Assembly (NCBI GenBank): GCA_024643545.1
Contig: JAHEMR010000005.1
Coordinates: 299,025 to 363,024, forward strand
Length of the DNA stretch: 64,000 bases
Direction of reading: 5' to 3'
From: Crocinitomicaceae bacterium
Lineage (GTDB): Bacteria; Bacteroidota; Bacteroidia; Flavobacteriales_D; Crocinitomicaceae
Part shown: piece by piece, positions 45,479-54,869 of the stretch
Layout: the number at the start of each line of letters is the position of its first letter
How positions within the stretch are numbered: position 1 is the first letter of the stretch
The notes under the pieces: model-generated
The model's database searches: none
What the model saw: the letters and a program-made list of their open reading frames with translations, nothing else
Told to the model about the DNA's origin: nothing
Translations under genes and position numbers: made by a program

Positions 45479-47485
45479 ATGTCAGATTTGTCTTTCGCAC
45501 AAGAAATCCAAGAAGGAATTCCAACACACATTCCAAACCAAAACCCTTGGGATGTTCAGGTAAATCACGCACCAAAACGCAAGGATATTCTTTCTGCTGA
45601 GGAAAAGAAACTAGCCATTGCAAATGCACTCCGCTATTTTCCAAAAGAACAACATGCTGAATTAGCGAAAGATTTTATCACAGAGTTGAATACATATGGA
45701 CGCATTTATATGCACCGTTACCGTCCAACGCATCCAATTTACGCTCGGTCAATTTCTGAATATCCTGGTAAATCTCTCCAGGCTCGCGCAATCATGCTGA
45801 TGATTCAAAATAATTTGGATCACGCAGTAGCACAACATCCACATGAATTAATTACCTATGGTGGAAATGGCGCCGTATTTCAAAACTGGATTCAGTATCG
45901 CTTAACGATGAAGTATTTGTCCGAAATGACGGACGAACAGACCTTGGTCATGTACTCGGGACATCCAATGGGATTATTTCCATCGCATAAAAATGCGCCA
46001 CGTGTGGTTGTTACAAATGGAATGATGATTCCAAATTATTCGAAACCGGATGATTGGGAAAAGTTTAACGCACTTGGAGTTACACAATACGGACAAATGA
46101 CCGCTGGCTCATATATGTATATTGGACCACAAGGAATTGTACATGGAACAACGATCACCGTGCTAAATGCTGTACGTCGCTTGGCGAAGAACCGAGATGA
46201 CATCAAAGGCAAATTGTTCTTAACGGCAGGACTTGGTGGTATGTCAGGAGCACAACCGAAAGCAGGAAACATTGCTGGAGTCATTTCAGTTACAGCTGAG
46301 GTGAATCCTAAAGCAGCAAAAACACGACATGAGCAAGGATGGGTGGATGAAATAATTTCTGATCTAGACGAATTGTCGACTCGGGTTAAAAAAGCCCAAG
46401 AAGCAAAAGAAGTAGTCTCGATTGCTTACCTCGGCAACGTTGTGGATGTTTGGGAGAAATTTGATGAAATGGGTGTACATGTGGATCTGGGTTCAGATCA
46501 AACATCGCTTCATAATCCATGGGCTGGGGGATATTATCCTGCTGGACTTACCTTTGAAGAATCAAACGAAATGATGGCAAATGATCCGGACAAATTCAAG
46601 GAATATGTTCAAGAAAGTTTGCGAAGACATGCGGCTGCGGTAAATAAACATACGAATCGAGGTACGTATTTCTTTGATTATGGAAATGCATTTTTATTAG
46701 AATCTTCACGTGCAGGTGGAGATGTCATGGCTGAAAACCACATCGATTTTAAATATCCTTCCTATGTACAAGATATTTTAGGACCAATGTGCTTTGATTA
46801 CGGTTTTGGCCCGTTCCGTTGGGTCTGTGCTTCAGGAAATCCCGAAGATTTGGCTAAAACCGATGCAATTGCCTGTCGTGTTTTAGAAGAAATGATGCTG
46901 AAAAGTCCAGTAGAAATCCAACAACAAATGGCGGATAATATTCAATGGATCAAAGGCGCACAAGAAAATAAATTGGTTGTTGGATCCCAAGCCCGAATTT
47001 TATATGCAGATGCCGAAGGACGCATGCGCATTGCAGAAGCATTCAATCAAGCAATTGCCAATGGAGAGATTGGACCAGTAATTTTAGGTCGAGATCACCA
47101 TGATGTTTCGGGTACAGATTCTCCTTACCGAGAAACATCAAATATTTATGACGGATCCCGATTCACGGCAGACATGGCTATTCAAAATGTGATTGGCGAT
47201 AGTTTCCGTGGAGCAACTTGGGTTTCCATCCATAATGGCGGTGGCGTTGGCTGGGGAGAGGTCATTAACGGTGGATTTGGAATGTTGTTAGATGGAAGTT
47301 CGGATGCAGACCGTAATTTAAAAATGATGTTGCATTGGGACGTTAATAATGGAATCGCACGACGCAATTGGGCTCGCAATGAAAATGCGATTTTTGCCAT
47401 CAAACGCGCGATGGAAATTGAACCAAATCTAAAAGTCACCCTTCCAAACTTGGTCGATGATCAATTGTTAGACAGTATTTTTTAA
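45479..47485 (+). CDS. hutU: urocanate hydratase
   Basis: A 668-residue urocanase converting urocanate to imidazolone propionate in histidine breakdown, with tightly bound NAD+. Core motifs: Y-G-G-N-G-A-V-F-Q-N-W, M-Y-S-G-H-P-M-G, G-L-G-G-M-S-G-A-Q-P-K-A, F-R-W-V-C-A-S-G (catalytic-region Cys) and G-G-G-V-G-W-G-E. It belongs to the long form (about 670) rather than the ~555-residue proteobacterial form. No hutH, hutI or hutG adjoins it, so the pathway is dispersed here. Confidence 0.95.
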   Translation: MSDLSFAQEIQEGIPTHIPNQNPWDVQVNHAPKRKDILSAEEKKLAIANALRYFPKEQHAELAKDFITELNTYGRIYMHRYRPTHPIYARSISEYPGKSLQARAIMLMIQNNLDHAVAQHPHELITYGGNGAVFQNWIQYRLTMKYLSEMTDEQTLVMYSGHPMGLFPSHKNAPRVVVTNGMMIPNYSKPDDWEKFNALGVTQYGQMTAGSYMYIGPQGIVHGTTITVLNAVRRLAKNRDDIKGKLFLTAGLGGMSGAQPKAGNIAGVISVTAEVNPKAAKTRHEQGWVDEIISDLDELSTRVKKAQEAKEVVSIAYLGNVVDVWEKFDEMGVHVDLGSDQTSLHNPWAGGYYPAGLTFEESNEMMANDPDKFKEYVQESLRRHAAAVNKHTNRGTYFFDYGNAFLLESSRAGGDVMAENHIDFKYPSYVQDILGPMCFDYGFGPFRWVCASGNPEDLAKTDAIACRVLEEMMLKSPVEIQQQMADNIQWIKGAQENKLVVGSQARILYADAEGRMRIAEAFNQAIANGEIGPVILGRDHHDVSGTDSPYRETSNIYDGSRFTADMAIQNVIGDSFRGATWVSIHNGGGVGWGEVINGGFGMLLDGSSDADRNLKMMLHWDVNNGIARRNWARNENAIFAIKRAMEIEPNLKVTLPNLVDDQLLDSIF

Positions 47486-48420
47486 GGTTTAAAGGCTTCT
47501 TCCAAGAAACGACCTTTAGTAGTCGGCATGTCGAAGTGGAGGAGGGTTGAAATTGTTTTCGAAATATCGATTAATTCACCTTCTTTTTTTATAGAAATTC
47601 CTTTTGGTGTGTCTGGTCCCAATACCAAAAGTGAGATGTGTTTGCAGCCTTCGCAATGATCTCCATGGTTCACAAATCCTGATTTCACACCATCTAAATG
47701 GCGACCGTGGTCATTTGTGATAAACAAAGTCGTTTGGTTTTTCATCGTCGGATTTGTTTGAATCATTGTCCACAGACGTGCTGCATAGGCATCACAAGCC
47801 GTAATCGATTCCTGGTATTTCTCCCAGTTATTAGCGTGCCCATAGACATCAACTGCTAATAAATTAATCAGCATCACATGAGGTGCATTGGGACTCGAAA
47901 CTAATTCACTTACTTTTTCGAATGTTTCCTCATCTCTACCGTAACCGATTCCTTTTCCAAATGGACCGCAATACGTGGATGCCAAAAATTGATCGTGCCA
48001 TTTTTTATTTTCTGTATTTGCTAGCACGTCCAATTTACCTTTGCTTGCCACAATAAATGCATCAGATTTATTTGCTCCTGTTGACTTTAGGTAATATTGG
48101 AATAGTGATGGATTTTTCGGTAAGCTTGTCCCAGAGTTCGAAATGCGTTGATAAACGCCTGTTGAAATAGCAGTATGACCTGGAACGGTATAAGTAACCC
48201 CATTGTTTTTGAAATCCTCGTAAAAAGCTCCTTCATAACGAAGGGAGTCACATAAAATTGGACTTAATCGACAGGAAGTATCTCCGTAGGTTTCACTGTA
48301 ACGTGGACCGTCGATAACTAAAACAACAACGTATTTCGTTTGAAAGGAACGATTACCTTGTTGCGCGAAAAAAGTTGAACAAAAAAGTAAAAAAACGAAA
48401 GAAACAATGTGATTTTTCAT
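47482..48420 (-). CDS. secreted alkaline phosphatase superfamily protein
   Basis: A 312-residue protein with a signal peptide (ending F-F-A-Q, residue 20). Alkaline phosphatase-superfamily metal motifs are present: V-L-V-I-D-G (first Asp), T-V-P-G-H-T (nucleophile-region Thr), V-D-V-Y-G-H (Asp/His pair), N-D-H-G-R-H and H-G-D-H. The arrangement is like type I phosphodiesterase or phosphoglycerate-mutase-like sulfatases; the substrate is unknown. The ATG is 4 nt after a TATTTTTG box. Its stop shares TTAA with hutU. Confidence 0.82.
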   Translation of the reverse strand: MKNHIVSFVFLLFCSTFFAQQGNRSFQTKYVVVLVIDGPRYSETYGDTSCRLSPILCDSLRYEGAFYEDFKNNGVTYTVPGHTAISTGVYQRISNSGTSLPKNPSLFQYYLKSTGANKSDAFIVASKGKLDVLANTENKKWHDQFLASTYCGPFGKGIGYGRDEETFEKVSELVSSPNAPHVMLINLLAVDVYGHANNWEKYQESITACDAYAARLWTMIQTNPTMKNQTTLFITNDHGRHLDGVKSGFVNHGDHCEGCKHISLLVLGPDTPKGISIKKEGELIDISKTISTLLHFDMPTTKGRFLEEAFKP

Positions 48421-48424
48421 AAAT

Positions 48425-48432
48425 CAAAAATA
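48425..48432 (-). promoter_or_regulatory. -7 box of the phosphatase-like gene
   Basis: TATTTTTG on the minus strand, 4 nt before the ATG; a candidate leaderless transcript. Confidence 0.45.
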
Positions 48433-48451
48433 CACATTATCCCACCTCTAT

Positions 48452-49876
48452 TTAGTCTTTCAAGATTTTTATTGTTTGAACGTGTTTGCCTTCACGTGTC
48501 ACACGAAGCAAATAAACACCTTTTTCAAGCCCAGAAATGTCTAATGATTTGGATTGTTGGTTTTTCAATAACACGTTTTTCCCTTGAAGATCCAATAGTT
48601 GGATTTTGTCAGTTGTAAGCATCCCATCGATGTTCAAAATAGACGAAGTTGGATTTGGATACACGCTCAACTTTTCTTCCGTAAAAGGAGACAAGCCACT
48701 TAAATTAGCATCGTATAGCACTCGCACAGGAATCGTTTTGTGAACAGTTTGCGCAGGAACTCCGTTATCCGTCACATCCATTTCAATGGTGCAAATTCCA
48801 GTTGGAACGTTGGTTGCATCAAAAGTGACATCGTATTTTGTGAATTCACCATTTGGTGTTTCGATATAACTCAATGCACTTGGCAACGAACATTGAATGG
48901 TCGTAGTTAATAATTGCCCAATTTCAGGAGTACTCACGCCAAGAGAAAAATCAACAGCGTTTAAACTTTTGTGTAAGGTATCACCAGTATATACATCGAT
49001 GGTATCGCAAATCAAGCTACTCATTACAAGTGGTGGAATATTCGTCGTTGAACCTGCCAAATTGAAGTAGATTTCTTGATTATCGAGAAAATCAACTTGG
49101 TCTACGGTGTTATATGGCCCATCAAACGCTGTTCCAAGCGTATCAAATTGTCCTACTTGAAAATAATCAAGTCCATTGCCGATATTTACTCCAACTGTAG
49201 CGGGAGACCCGCTGAATCCATTGATTCCACCAGAAGCAGACCCAGTTGTCCATTGCATGTCACCATAACAAAAAGAAACATTATTTCCAGCAGGAACCAA
49301 GGTGTCTTGTCCATCTGAAATGATCAATTGAAACGTATTTAATTTGTCTTCCATCATGCTGAAATATCCAACGTGATCCCAAACAATCACAAGTGAATGT
49401 GGATTTAACCTATACCAAACATTTCCACCATTTGTGGAACGCGTATCAACATCCGCCCAAAAGGGTGCAATCATATTAAAAGACGGATTTGGAAATGCAA
49501 ATGCGGTAAAGTTGTTGTATGGATTGGTAAAGGAAATGTTTCCATTGTTGTTGATGATAACGGAGTCGTAAGTTGTTCCGTAAAAATTAAAACTAAAAGG
49601 AAGTACAATGGCGTTTGAAAATAAATCATCGTTTGGAAGCATGGCTAAAAGGAAGGTAGAGTCCAATTGAAGTAAACAATCGCAGATACCTGTCTTTTCG
49701 GATTGACCAGAAAAATGAATTGCGGGATTATTTGAAGAAACCACATTCACCAAGGTTTGATTCGTTAATAAGCCTTGTGTTTTCAAACTTTCGTATTCTT
49801 TTGAATCCACTTTAAGCGTTTGACTCGCCGCTGCAAATGTAAAAAGCCCAATAATTCCAAGTAGTAATGTCCTCAT
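48452..49876 (-). CDS. type IX secretion cargo with nidogen-like (NIDO) domain
   Basis: A 474-residue secreted protein with a signal peptide (to about residue 18). A nidogen-like domain spans about 85-270 (F-S-F-N-F-Y-G-T-T-Y-D-S, N-N-N-G-N-I-S-F, I-A-P-F-W-A-D-V-D). An Ig-like stretch follows, then a C-terminal type A sorting domain (about 395-474: L-S-V-Y-P-N-P-T-S, L-D-I-S-G-L-E-K-G-V-Y-L-L-R-V). Likely surface-attached or released through the type IX pathway; the ligand is unknown. It is separated from the phosphatase-like gene by 31 nt. Confidence 0.85.
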   Translation of the reverse strand: MRTLLLGIIGLFTFAAASQTLKVDSKEYESLKTQGLLTNQTLVNVVSSNNPAIHFSGQSEKTGICDCLLQLDSTFLLAMLPNDDLFSNAIVLPFSFNFYGTTYDSVIINNNGNISFTNPYNNFTAFAFPNPSFNMIAPFWADVDTRSTNGGNVWYRLNPHSLVIVWDHVGYFSMMEDKLNTFQLIISDGQDTLVPAGNNVSFCYGDMQWTTGSASGGINGFSGSPATVGVNIGNGLDYFQVGQFDTLGTAFDGPYNTVDQVDFLDNQEIYFNLAGSTTNIPPLVMSSLICDTIDVYTGDTLHKSLNAVDFSLGVSTPEIGQLLTTTIQCSLPSALSYIETPNGEFTKYDVTFDATNVPTGICTIEMDVTDNGVPAQTVHKTIPVRVLYDANLSGLSPFTEEKLSVYPNPTSSILNIDGMLTTDKIQLLDLQGKNVLLKNQQSKSLDISGLEKGVYLLRVTREGKHVQTIKILKD

Positions 49877-49983
49877 AACATTTGAATTAGATTAATTTGA
49901 ATTGAAAATTACAATTTTATTTTTAAGAAACGAAAACATTCAGATAATGAGGGTGTTTTCTAAGGTAAATAATCAAATAAACG

Positions 49984-50015
49984 TTTGTACAAATACCCTA
50001 AAAGTGGTATTTTTG
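49984..50015 (+). promoter_or_regulatory. promoter of the suf operon
   Basis: TTTG (49984-49987), 20-nt spacer, TATTTTTG (50008-50015). The best -33/-7 pair in the window, with a 47-nt leader before the first suf gene. Confidence 0.65.
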
Positions 50016-50062
50016 TGGACGATTAACAGTTTATTTATAATTAATCTAAATAAAAACTGAAA

Positions 50063-50386
50063 ATGATTACAGTAACAGACAATGCGAAGAAGCAGGCGTT
50101 AAGACTGATGGAAGATGAGGGTAAAGATGGACTCTTTATCCGCGTTGGAGTTCAAGGCGGTGGTTGTTCAGGTTTAATGTATCAATTGACATTTGACAAT
50201 CAGGATTTGGAGGGTGATAAATCCTTCGAGGACAATGGAATTAAAGTTGTTGTCGATAAAAAAAGTTACCTGTATTTAATTGGGACAACATTGGATTTTT
50301 CCGGAGGATTAAATGGAAAAGGATTTGTGTTTCAAAATCCAAATGCAGATCGAACATGTGGATGTGGAGAGTCTTTCTCTGTTTAA
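50063..50386 (+). CDS. A-type iron-sulfur carrier (SufA/ErpA family)
   Basis: A 107-residue HesB/IscA-family protein that receives Fe-S clusters from the scaffold and passes them on. The three conserved Cys are in Q-G-G-G-C-S-G-L (residue 37 region) and C-G-C-G-E-S-F at the C-terminus. First gene of the suf operon, 9 nt before sufB, so a SufA role is likely. Confidence 0.93.
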   Translation: MITVTDNAKKQALRLMEDEGKDGLFIRVGVQGGGCSGLMYQLTFDNQDLEGDKSFEDNGIKVVVDKKSYLYLIGTTLDFSGGLNGKGFVFQNPNADRTCGCGESFSV

Positions 50387-50395
50387 GAAAAAGCT

Positions 50396-51844
50396 ATGGC
50401 AGGATATACTGAAAACGAGTTAGCACAAGACCTCGAAAATCAAGAATACAAATTTGGCTTTGTAACGGATATTGAAGCAGATACCGTTCCAATTGGATTA
50501 AATGAAGACATCATTCGCTTAATTTCCAAAAAGAAAGACGAGCCTGAATGGTTACTCGAATACCGATTAAAAGCATTTGCAATTTGGAAAGAAATGACGG
50601 AGCCGGAATGGGCCCATGTTTATTATCAAAAGCCGGATTTTCAAGGAATTGCCTACTATTCAGCACCGAAACAAACAAAAAAATACGAGTCCTGGGATGA
50701 TGTTGATCCAGAAATGAAAGAAACCATGAAAAAATTGGGGATTTCAATGGAGGAACAACAACGACTAACAGGTGTTGCGGTTGATTTCGTTATGGATTCT
50801 GTTTCTGTGGCAACATCCTTTAAGGAAAAACTCGGAGAACTTGGTGTGATTTTCTGTTCTTTTTCAGATGCCGTTCAAAATCATCCAGAGCTTGTCAGAA
50901 AACACATGGGTTCTGTTGTTCCTATGGCCGATAATTTTTATGCAGCCTTAAATGCAGCAGTTTTTACGGATGGATCTTTCTGTTACATCCCGAAAGGTGT
51001 TCGTTGTCCAATGGAATTATCAACTTACTTCCGCATCAATGCAGGAGGAACAGGTCAATTTGAACGAACACTTGTTGTAGCTGATGAAGGTGCGTACGTT
51101 TCTTATTTGGAAGGATGTACGGCGCCACAACGAGATGAGAATCAATTGCATGCTGCCGTGGTTGAATTAATTGCCATGGATCACGCTGAAATTAAATATT
51201 CCACTGTTCAAAACTGGTATCCTGGTGATAAAGAAGGGAAAGGCGGAGTGTTCAATTTTGTCACGAAACGCGGCATGTGCCATACCCGTGCAAAAATATC
51301 TTGGACACAAGTAGAAACAGGATCTGCTGTTACTTGGAAATACCCATCATGTATATTAAAAGGGGATCATTCGATTGGTGAATTTTATTCCGTTGCGGTA
51401 ACGAACAATTACCAACAAGCGGATACAGGAACGAAAATGATTCACCTTGGAAAAAACACAAAAAGTACGATTATTTCGAAGGGAATCTCCGCAGGAAAAT
51501 CGCAAAATTCTTACCGTGGGCTTGTTCAAATAAATAAAAGTGCACAGAACGCACGAAATTTCTCTCAATGTGATTCGTTGTTGATGACAGACGAATGCGG
51601 AGCTCACACGTTTCCGTACATTGAATGTAAAAACCCGACGGCAAAAATCGAACATGAGGCTACCACATCGAAAATCGGTGAAGACCAATTATTCTATTGC
51701 ATGCAAAGAGGAATCAGTGAAGAAAAGGCGATTAGTCTCATCGTAAATGGATATTGTAAGGAAGTATTAAACCAATTACCGATGGAATTCGCTGTTGAAG
51801 CACAAAAGCTACTAGCAATTAGTTTGGAAGGTAGCGTTGGATAA
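50396..51844 (+). CDS. sufB: Fe-S cluster assembly scaffold SufB
   Basis: A 482-residue SufB, the scaffold of SufBCD where clusters are built. Characteristic stretches are [40 protein letters not shown] and C-D-S-L-L. The invariant Cys and Glu near the C-terminus (A-R-N-F-S-Q-C-D) are present. Between the A-type carrier and sufC in the same operon. Confidence 0.97.
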   Translation: MAGYTENELAQDLENQEYKFGFVTDIEADTVPIGLNEDIIRLISKKKDEPEWLLEYRLKAFAIWKEMTEPEWAHVYYQKPDFQGIAYYSAPKQTKKYESWDDVDPEMKETMKKLGISMEEQQRLTGVAVDFVMDSVSVATSFKEKLGELGVIFCSFSDAVQNHPELVRKHMGSVVPMADNFYAALNAAVFTDGSFCYIPKGVRCPMELSTYFRINAGGTGQFERTLVVADEGAYVSYLEGCTAPQRDENQLHAAVVELIAMDHAEIKYSTVQNWYPGDKEGKGGVFNFVTKRGMCHTRAKISWTQVETGSAVTWKYPSCILKGDHSIGEFYSVAVTNNYQQADTGTKMIHLGKNTKSTIISKGISAGKSQNSYRGLVQINKSAQNARNFSQCDSLLMTDECGAHTFPYIECKNPTAKIEHEATTSKIGEDQLFYCMQRGISEEKAISLIVNGYCKEVLNQLPMEFAVEAQKLLAISLEGSVG

Positions 51845-51879
51845 AAAAGAATTAAGTTCTGATTAAGAAAAGATAAGAG

Positions 51880-52632
51880 ATGATTAAAATTGAAAATTTA
51901 CACGCAAGTATCGACGGAAAGGAAATCTTAAAAGGATTAAACTTGGAAGTAAAAGCGGGAGAAGTTCATGCTATAATGGGACCTAATGGTGCTGGAAAAA
52001 GTACACTTGCAAGTGTCTTAGCTGGACGTGAGGATTACGAAGTAACTGCTGGATCGGTTGATTTCGATGGAACCGATTTATTGGAATTATCAACGGAAGA
52101 CCGTGCACGTGAAGGCTTGTTTTTAGCGTTCCAATACCCTGTTGAAATTCCAGGTGTGTCGAATGTTAATTTTCTTCGAACAGCGTTAAATGAAATTCGT
52201 GCATACAAGGGCGAAGAACAAATTTCAGCGAAGGATTTCATGGCAAGAGTACGTGAGAAATCAGCGATCGTTGAATTAGATAGTAAATTGGCATCTCGCT
52301 CAGTAAACGAAGGCTTTTCTGGTGGAGAGAAAAAAAGAAATGAGATATTTCAAATGGCCATGTTGGAACCAAAACTTGCGGTACTTGATGAAACCGATTC
52401 TGGTTTGGACATCGATGCTTTGCGCATTGTAGCAAATGGTGTTAATACCTTGAAGTCGGACAAAAATGCGACGATTGTGATTACACATTACCAGCGCTTA
52501 CTTGATTACATTGTTCCTGATTTTGTGCATGTTTTGTACAATGGTCGAATCGTAATGACCGGAACAAAAGAGCTGGCATTAGAATTAGAGGAAAAAGGAT
52601 ATGATTGGATCAAAGATTCAATCGACGCGTAA
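51880..52632 (+). CDS. sufC: Fe-S assembly ATPase SufC
   Basis: A 250-residue ABC-type ATPase that drives the SufBCD complex. Walker [10 protein letters not shown] (residues 34-42), signature F-S-G-G-E-K-K-R-N-E, Walker B L-A-V-L-D-E-T-D-S-G-L-D and the switch His in I-T-H-Y-Q-R are intact. It lies 35 nt after sufB and 9 nt before sufD. Confidence 0.97.
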   Translation: MIKIENLHASIDGKEILKGLNLEVKAGEVHAIMGPNGAGKSTLASVLAGREDYEVTAGSVDFDGTDLLELSTEDRAREGLFLAFQYPVEIPGVSNVNFLRTALNEIRAYKGEEQISAKDFMARVREKSAIVELDSKLASRSVNEGFSGGEKKRNEIFQMAMLEPKLAVLDETDSGLDIDALRIVANGVNTLKSDKNATIVITHYQRLLDYIVPDFVHVLYNGRIVMTGTKELALELEEKGYDWIKDSIDA

Positions 52633-52641
52633 GAAAAAGCA

Positions 52642-53883
52642 ATGGAAAACTCGAACAAATTAAGTCAATTCTCACGTCGATTTTCTCCTACAGAAATCAA
52701 GGGCCTTCTTCCAATGGCAGATGTGGCACGTGCATTTTTGGATGGAAACGACTTCCCTACAACAAGAGTAGAACGATTTAAATATACCCGCTTGACAAAA
52801 TTGGCGAATGCACAATTTGCTTCAAGTAATATTGCTTTGCCATCAGATTACCACAAACACCAAATCTGTTCGGATGCATTTGCGATTTTCAATGTAAACG
52901 GAAAGGTATTTTTACCGGATACGAACCTACCCGAAGGCTTGCACATTCATTTGATTTCTTCCGAAAAATCGTTGCCGACATCAACGGTGAAAGATGTGTT
53001 TGCCGGCATGAATGTGTTATATGCCCAATCGGGAGTTTGCGTTCATGTTGCGAAAAACAGGGTGATTGACCGTGTCATTGAAATCATCCATGTTTGCACA
53101 GATTCCTTTGCAGGTTTCAGCCGTAACCACCTTTCAATCGCTGAAAATGCACAAGTAAAGGTATTATTGACCTTCGTTTCAGAACAAACAAAAGAGTGTT
53201 TTTCGCATGTTCACACCTCCATTCAAGTTGGTAGACAGGCGCATTTAAATGTAGAAAAAGTACAAATGGAATCAAGTGACATGTTCTCATTCTCGGATGA
53301 AGAGATTTGGCAGGAAGCTGATTCCGTCTTTCAAATAAATACTTTGACGTTGGATGGAAATTTAGTCCGTAACGACTTACACATTCAAGTTCAAGGTGAA
53401 CATGCAGAAACGCATCTGAATGGCATGTACATGCTTAATGGACAGAAGCACGTGGCAAATTATACCACAGTGGATCACCAAGTTCCAAATTGCGAAAGCC
53501 ACGAGCTTTACAAAGGCATTATGGATGATAAATCAGTAGCAGTATTTAATGGGAAGGTTTTCGTTCGGAAAGACGCTCAAATAACAAATGCTTATCAATC
53601 GAATGCGAATGTACTCATCAGTGATGAGGCAAGTGTGAATTCTAAACCCGAATTGGAAATCTATGCAGATGACGTGAAATGTTCACATGGTTCAACCACT
53701 GGGCAATTAGATGATGAAGCAATTTTCTATTTACGCGCAAGGGGTTTATCAGAGAAAAGTGCAAAGCAGTTGATGTTAACGGCGTTTATGTCGGATGTGT
53801 TGGATAAAATTACCATTCCTGCTGTTCGAGTAAAAGTATTTAAAACAATCAACGAACGATTTAATTGGGAATTAGAGTTGTAA
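52642..53883 (+). CDS. sufD: Fe-S assembly protein SufD
   Basis: A 413-residue SufD, partner of SufB in SufBC2D. The C-terminal beta-helix contains Y-K-G-I-M-D-D-K-S-V-A-V-F-N-G-K-V and the signature C-S-H-G-S-T-T-G-Q-L-D-D-E-A-I-F-Y-L-R-A-R-G. Last suf gene here: a strong hairpin terminator follows, so sufS and sufE, often next in line, must be elsewhere. Confidence 0.95.
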   Translation: MENSNKLSQFSRRFSPTEIKGLLPMADVARAFLDGNDFPTTRVERFKYTRLTKLANAQFASSNIALPSDYHKHQICSDAFAIFNVNGKVFLPDTNLPEGLHIHLISSEKSLPTSTVKDVFAGMNVLYAQSGVCVHVAKNRVIDRVIEIIHVCTDSFAGFSRNHLSIAENAQVKVLLTFVSEQTKECFSHVHTSIQVGRQAHLNVEKVQMESSDMFSFSDEEIWQEADSVFQINTLTLDGNLVRNDLHIQVQGEHAETHLNGMYMLNGQKHVANYTTVDHQVPNCESHELYKGIMDDKSVAVFNGKVFVRKDAQITNAYQSNANVLISDEASVNSKPELEIYADDVKCSHGSTTGQLDDEAIFYLRARGLSEKSAKQLMLTAFMSDVLDKITIPAVRVKVFKTINERFNWELEL

Positions 53884-53910
53884 TACGACAGTCAAAAGAT
53901 CTTATAATGA

Positions 53911-53940
53911 AAAAGCCCTGACGTTACTGTCAGGGCTTTT
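53911..53940. terminator. bidirectional terminator, copy 2 of a repeated cassette
   Basis: AAAAGCCCTGAC (53911-53922), loop GTTACT, GTCAGGGCTTTT (53929-53940). A perfect 12-pair stem with A and T tracts, between convergent sufD and atpG. Stem, tract and right flank resemble 12223-12264. Confidence 0.92.
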
Positions 53941-53959
53941 CTATTTCTAATGGTTAAGC

Positions 53960-54832
53960 TTAAGCGTTCAAGGCTTCAGCACCACCTACGATCTCGAGGA
54001 TCTCATTGGTAATTGCCGCTTGACGTGCTTTGTTATAGCTTAATTTCAAACTTTTTTGTAGTTCATTCGCGTTATCCGTTGCTTTATGCATCGCTGTCAT
54101 ACGAGCACCATGTTCAGCAGCAAATGAATCACGAATTGACTTAAATAATTGAAGTTTTAGTGATTTAGGAATCAAATCCTCAACAATTTCCATCTTGGAT
54201 GGTTCGAATAAATAATCACCGGTATTTCCACCTTCCGTTACTGTTGGTACGATTGGTAAAAATTGCTCTGTTTCCACAGATTGTGTAGCAGCGTTAATAA
54301 ATCGATTGTACACAAGTACGATTTTGTCAAATGAGTTGTTGTGAAATTGTTTAATAATTTCTTCTGCCAATTCAGCTACAACTCCGAAACGAAGGTCTGC
54401 ATAGACATCTTCCATCGCGTCAATGCGTTCGTTTGCGAAATTATATTCAGTTCGTTTGTACACATCTCTGATTTTCTTTCCAACGCTTAGAACGCGAACG
54501 TTTGCATCTTTGTAATCTTCATTGATGAGAACTCCAACACGTTTGATTACGTTGTTATTGAATCCACCGCATAATCCGCGGTTCGAAGTGATTCCAACAA
54601 TCAGTACATTTTTCACTTCGCGTTGCTCAGAATATGCATTTTCAGAAAGATCCAATGTCGCACTTAAGTTCTCAAGGATTTCCTTCAATTTTCCAGCGTA
54701 AGGACGCATTTGCGTAACAGCATCTTGTGCACGTTTCAACTTCGCAGCAGATACCATCTTCATTGCTGAAGTGATCTGCATGGTTGAACCCACAGAGGTG
54801 ATTCGGTTACGTATTTCTTTTAAATTAGCCAT
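53960..54832 (-). CDS. atpG: ATP synthase gamma subunit
   Basis: A 290-residue F1 gamma subunit, the central rotor stalk. The N-terminal helix reads M-A-N-L-K-E-I-R-N-R-I-T-S-V-G-S-T-M-Q-I-T-S-A-M-K-M-V, the C-terminal helix A-M-H-K-A-T-D-N-A-N-E and Y-N-K-A-R-Q-A-A-I-T-N-E-I. Last gene of the cluster; atpD and atpC do not follow, as is common in Bacteroidota where they form a separate locus. Confidence 0.97.
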   Translation of the reverse strand: MANLKEIRNRITSVGSTMQITSAMKMVSAAKLKRAQDAVTQMRPYAGKLKEILENLSATLDLSENAYSEQREVKNVLIVGITSNRGLCGGFNNNVIKRVGVLINEDYKDANVRVLSVGKKIRDVYKRTEYNFANERIDAMEDVYADLRFGVVAELAEEIIKQFHNNSFDKIVLVYNRFINAATQSVETEQFLPIVPTVTEGGNTGDYLFEPSKMEIVEDLIPKSLKLQLFKSIRDSFAAEHGARMTAMHKATDNANELQKSLKLSYNKARQAAITNEILEIVGGAEALNA

Positions 54833-54869
54833 TCTTGATGTTTATCTTCAATCAAATGATGGGGAACAA

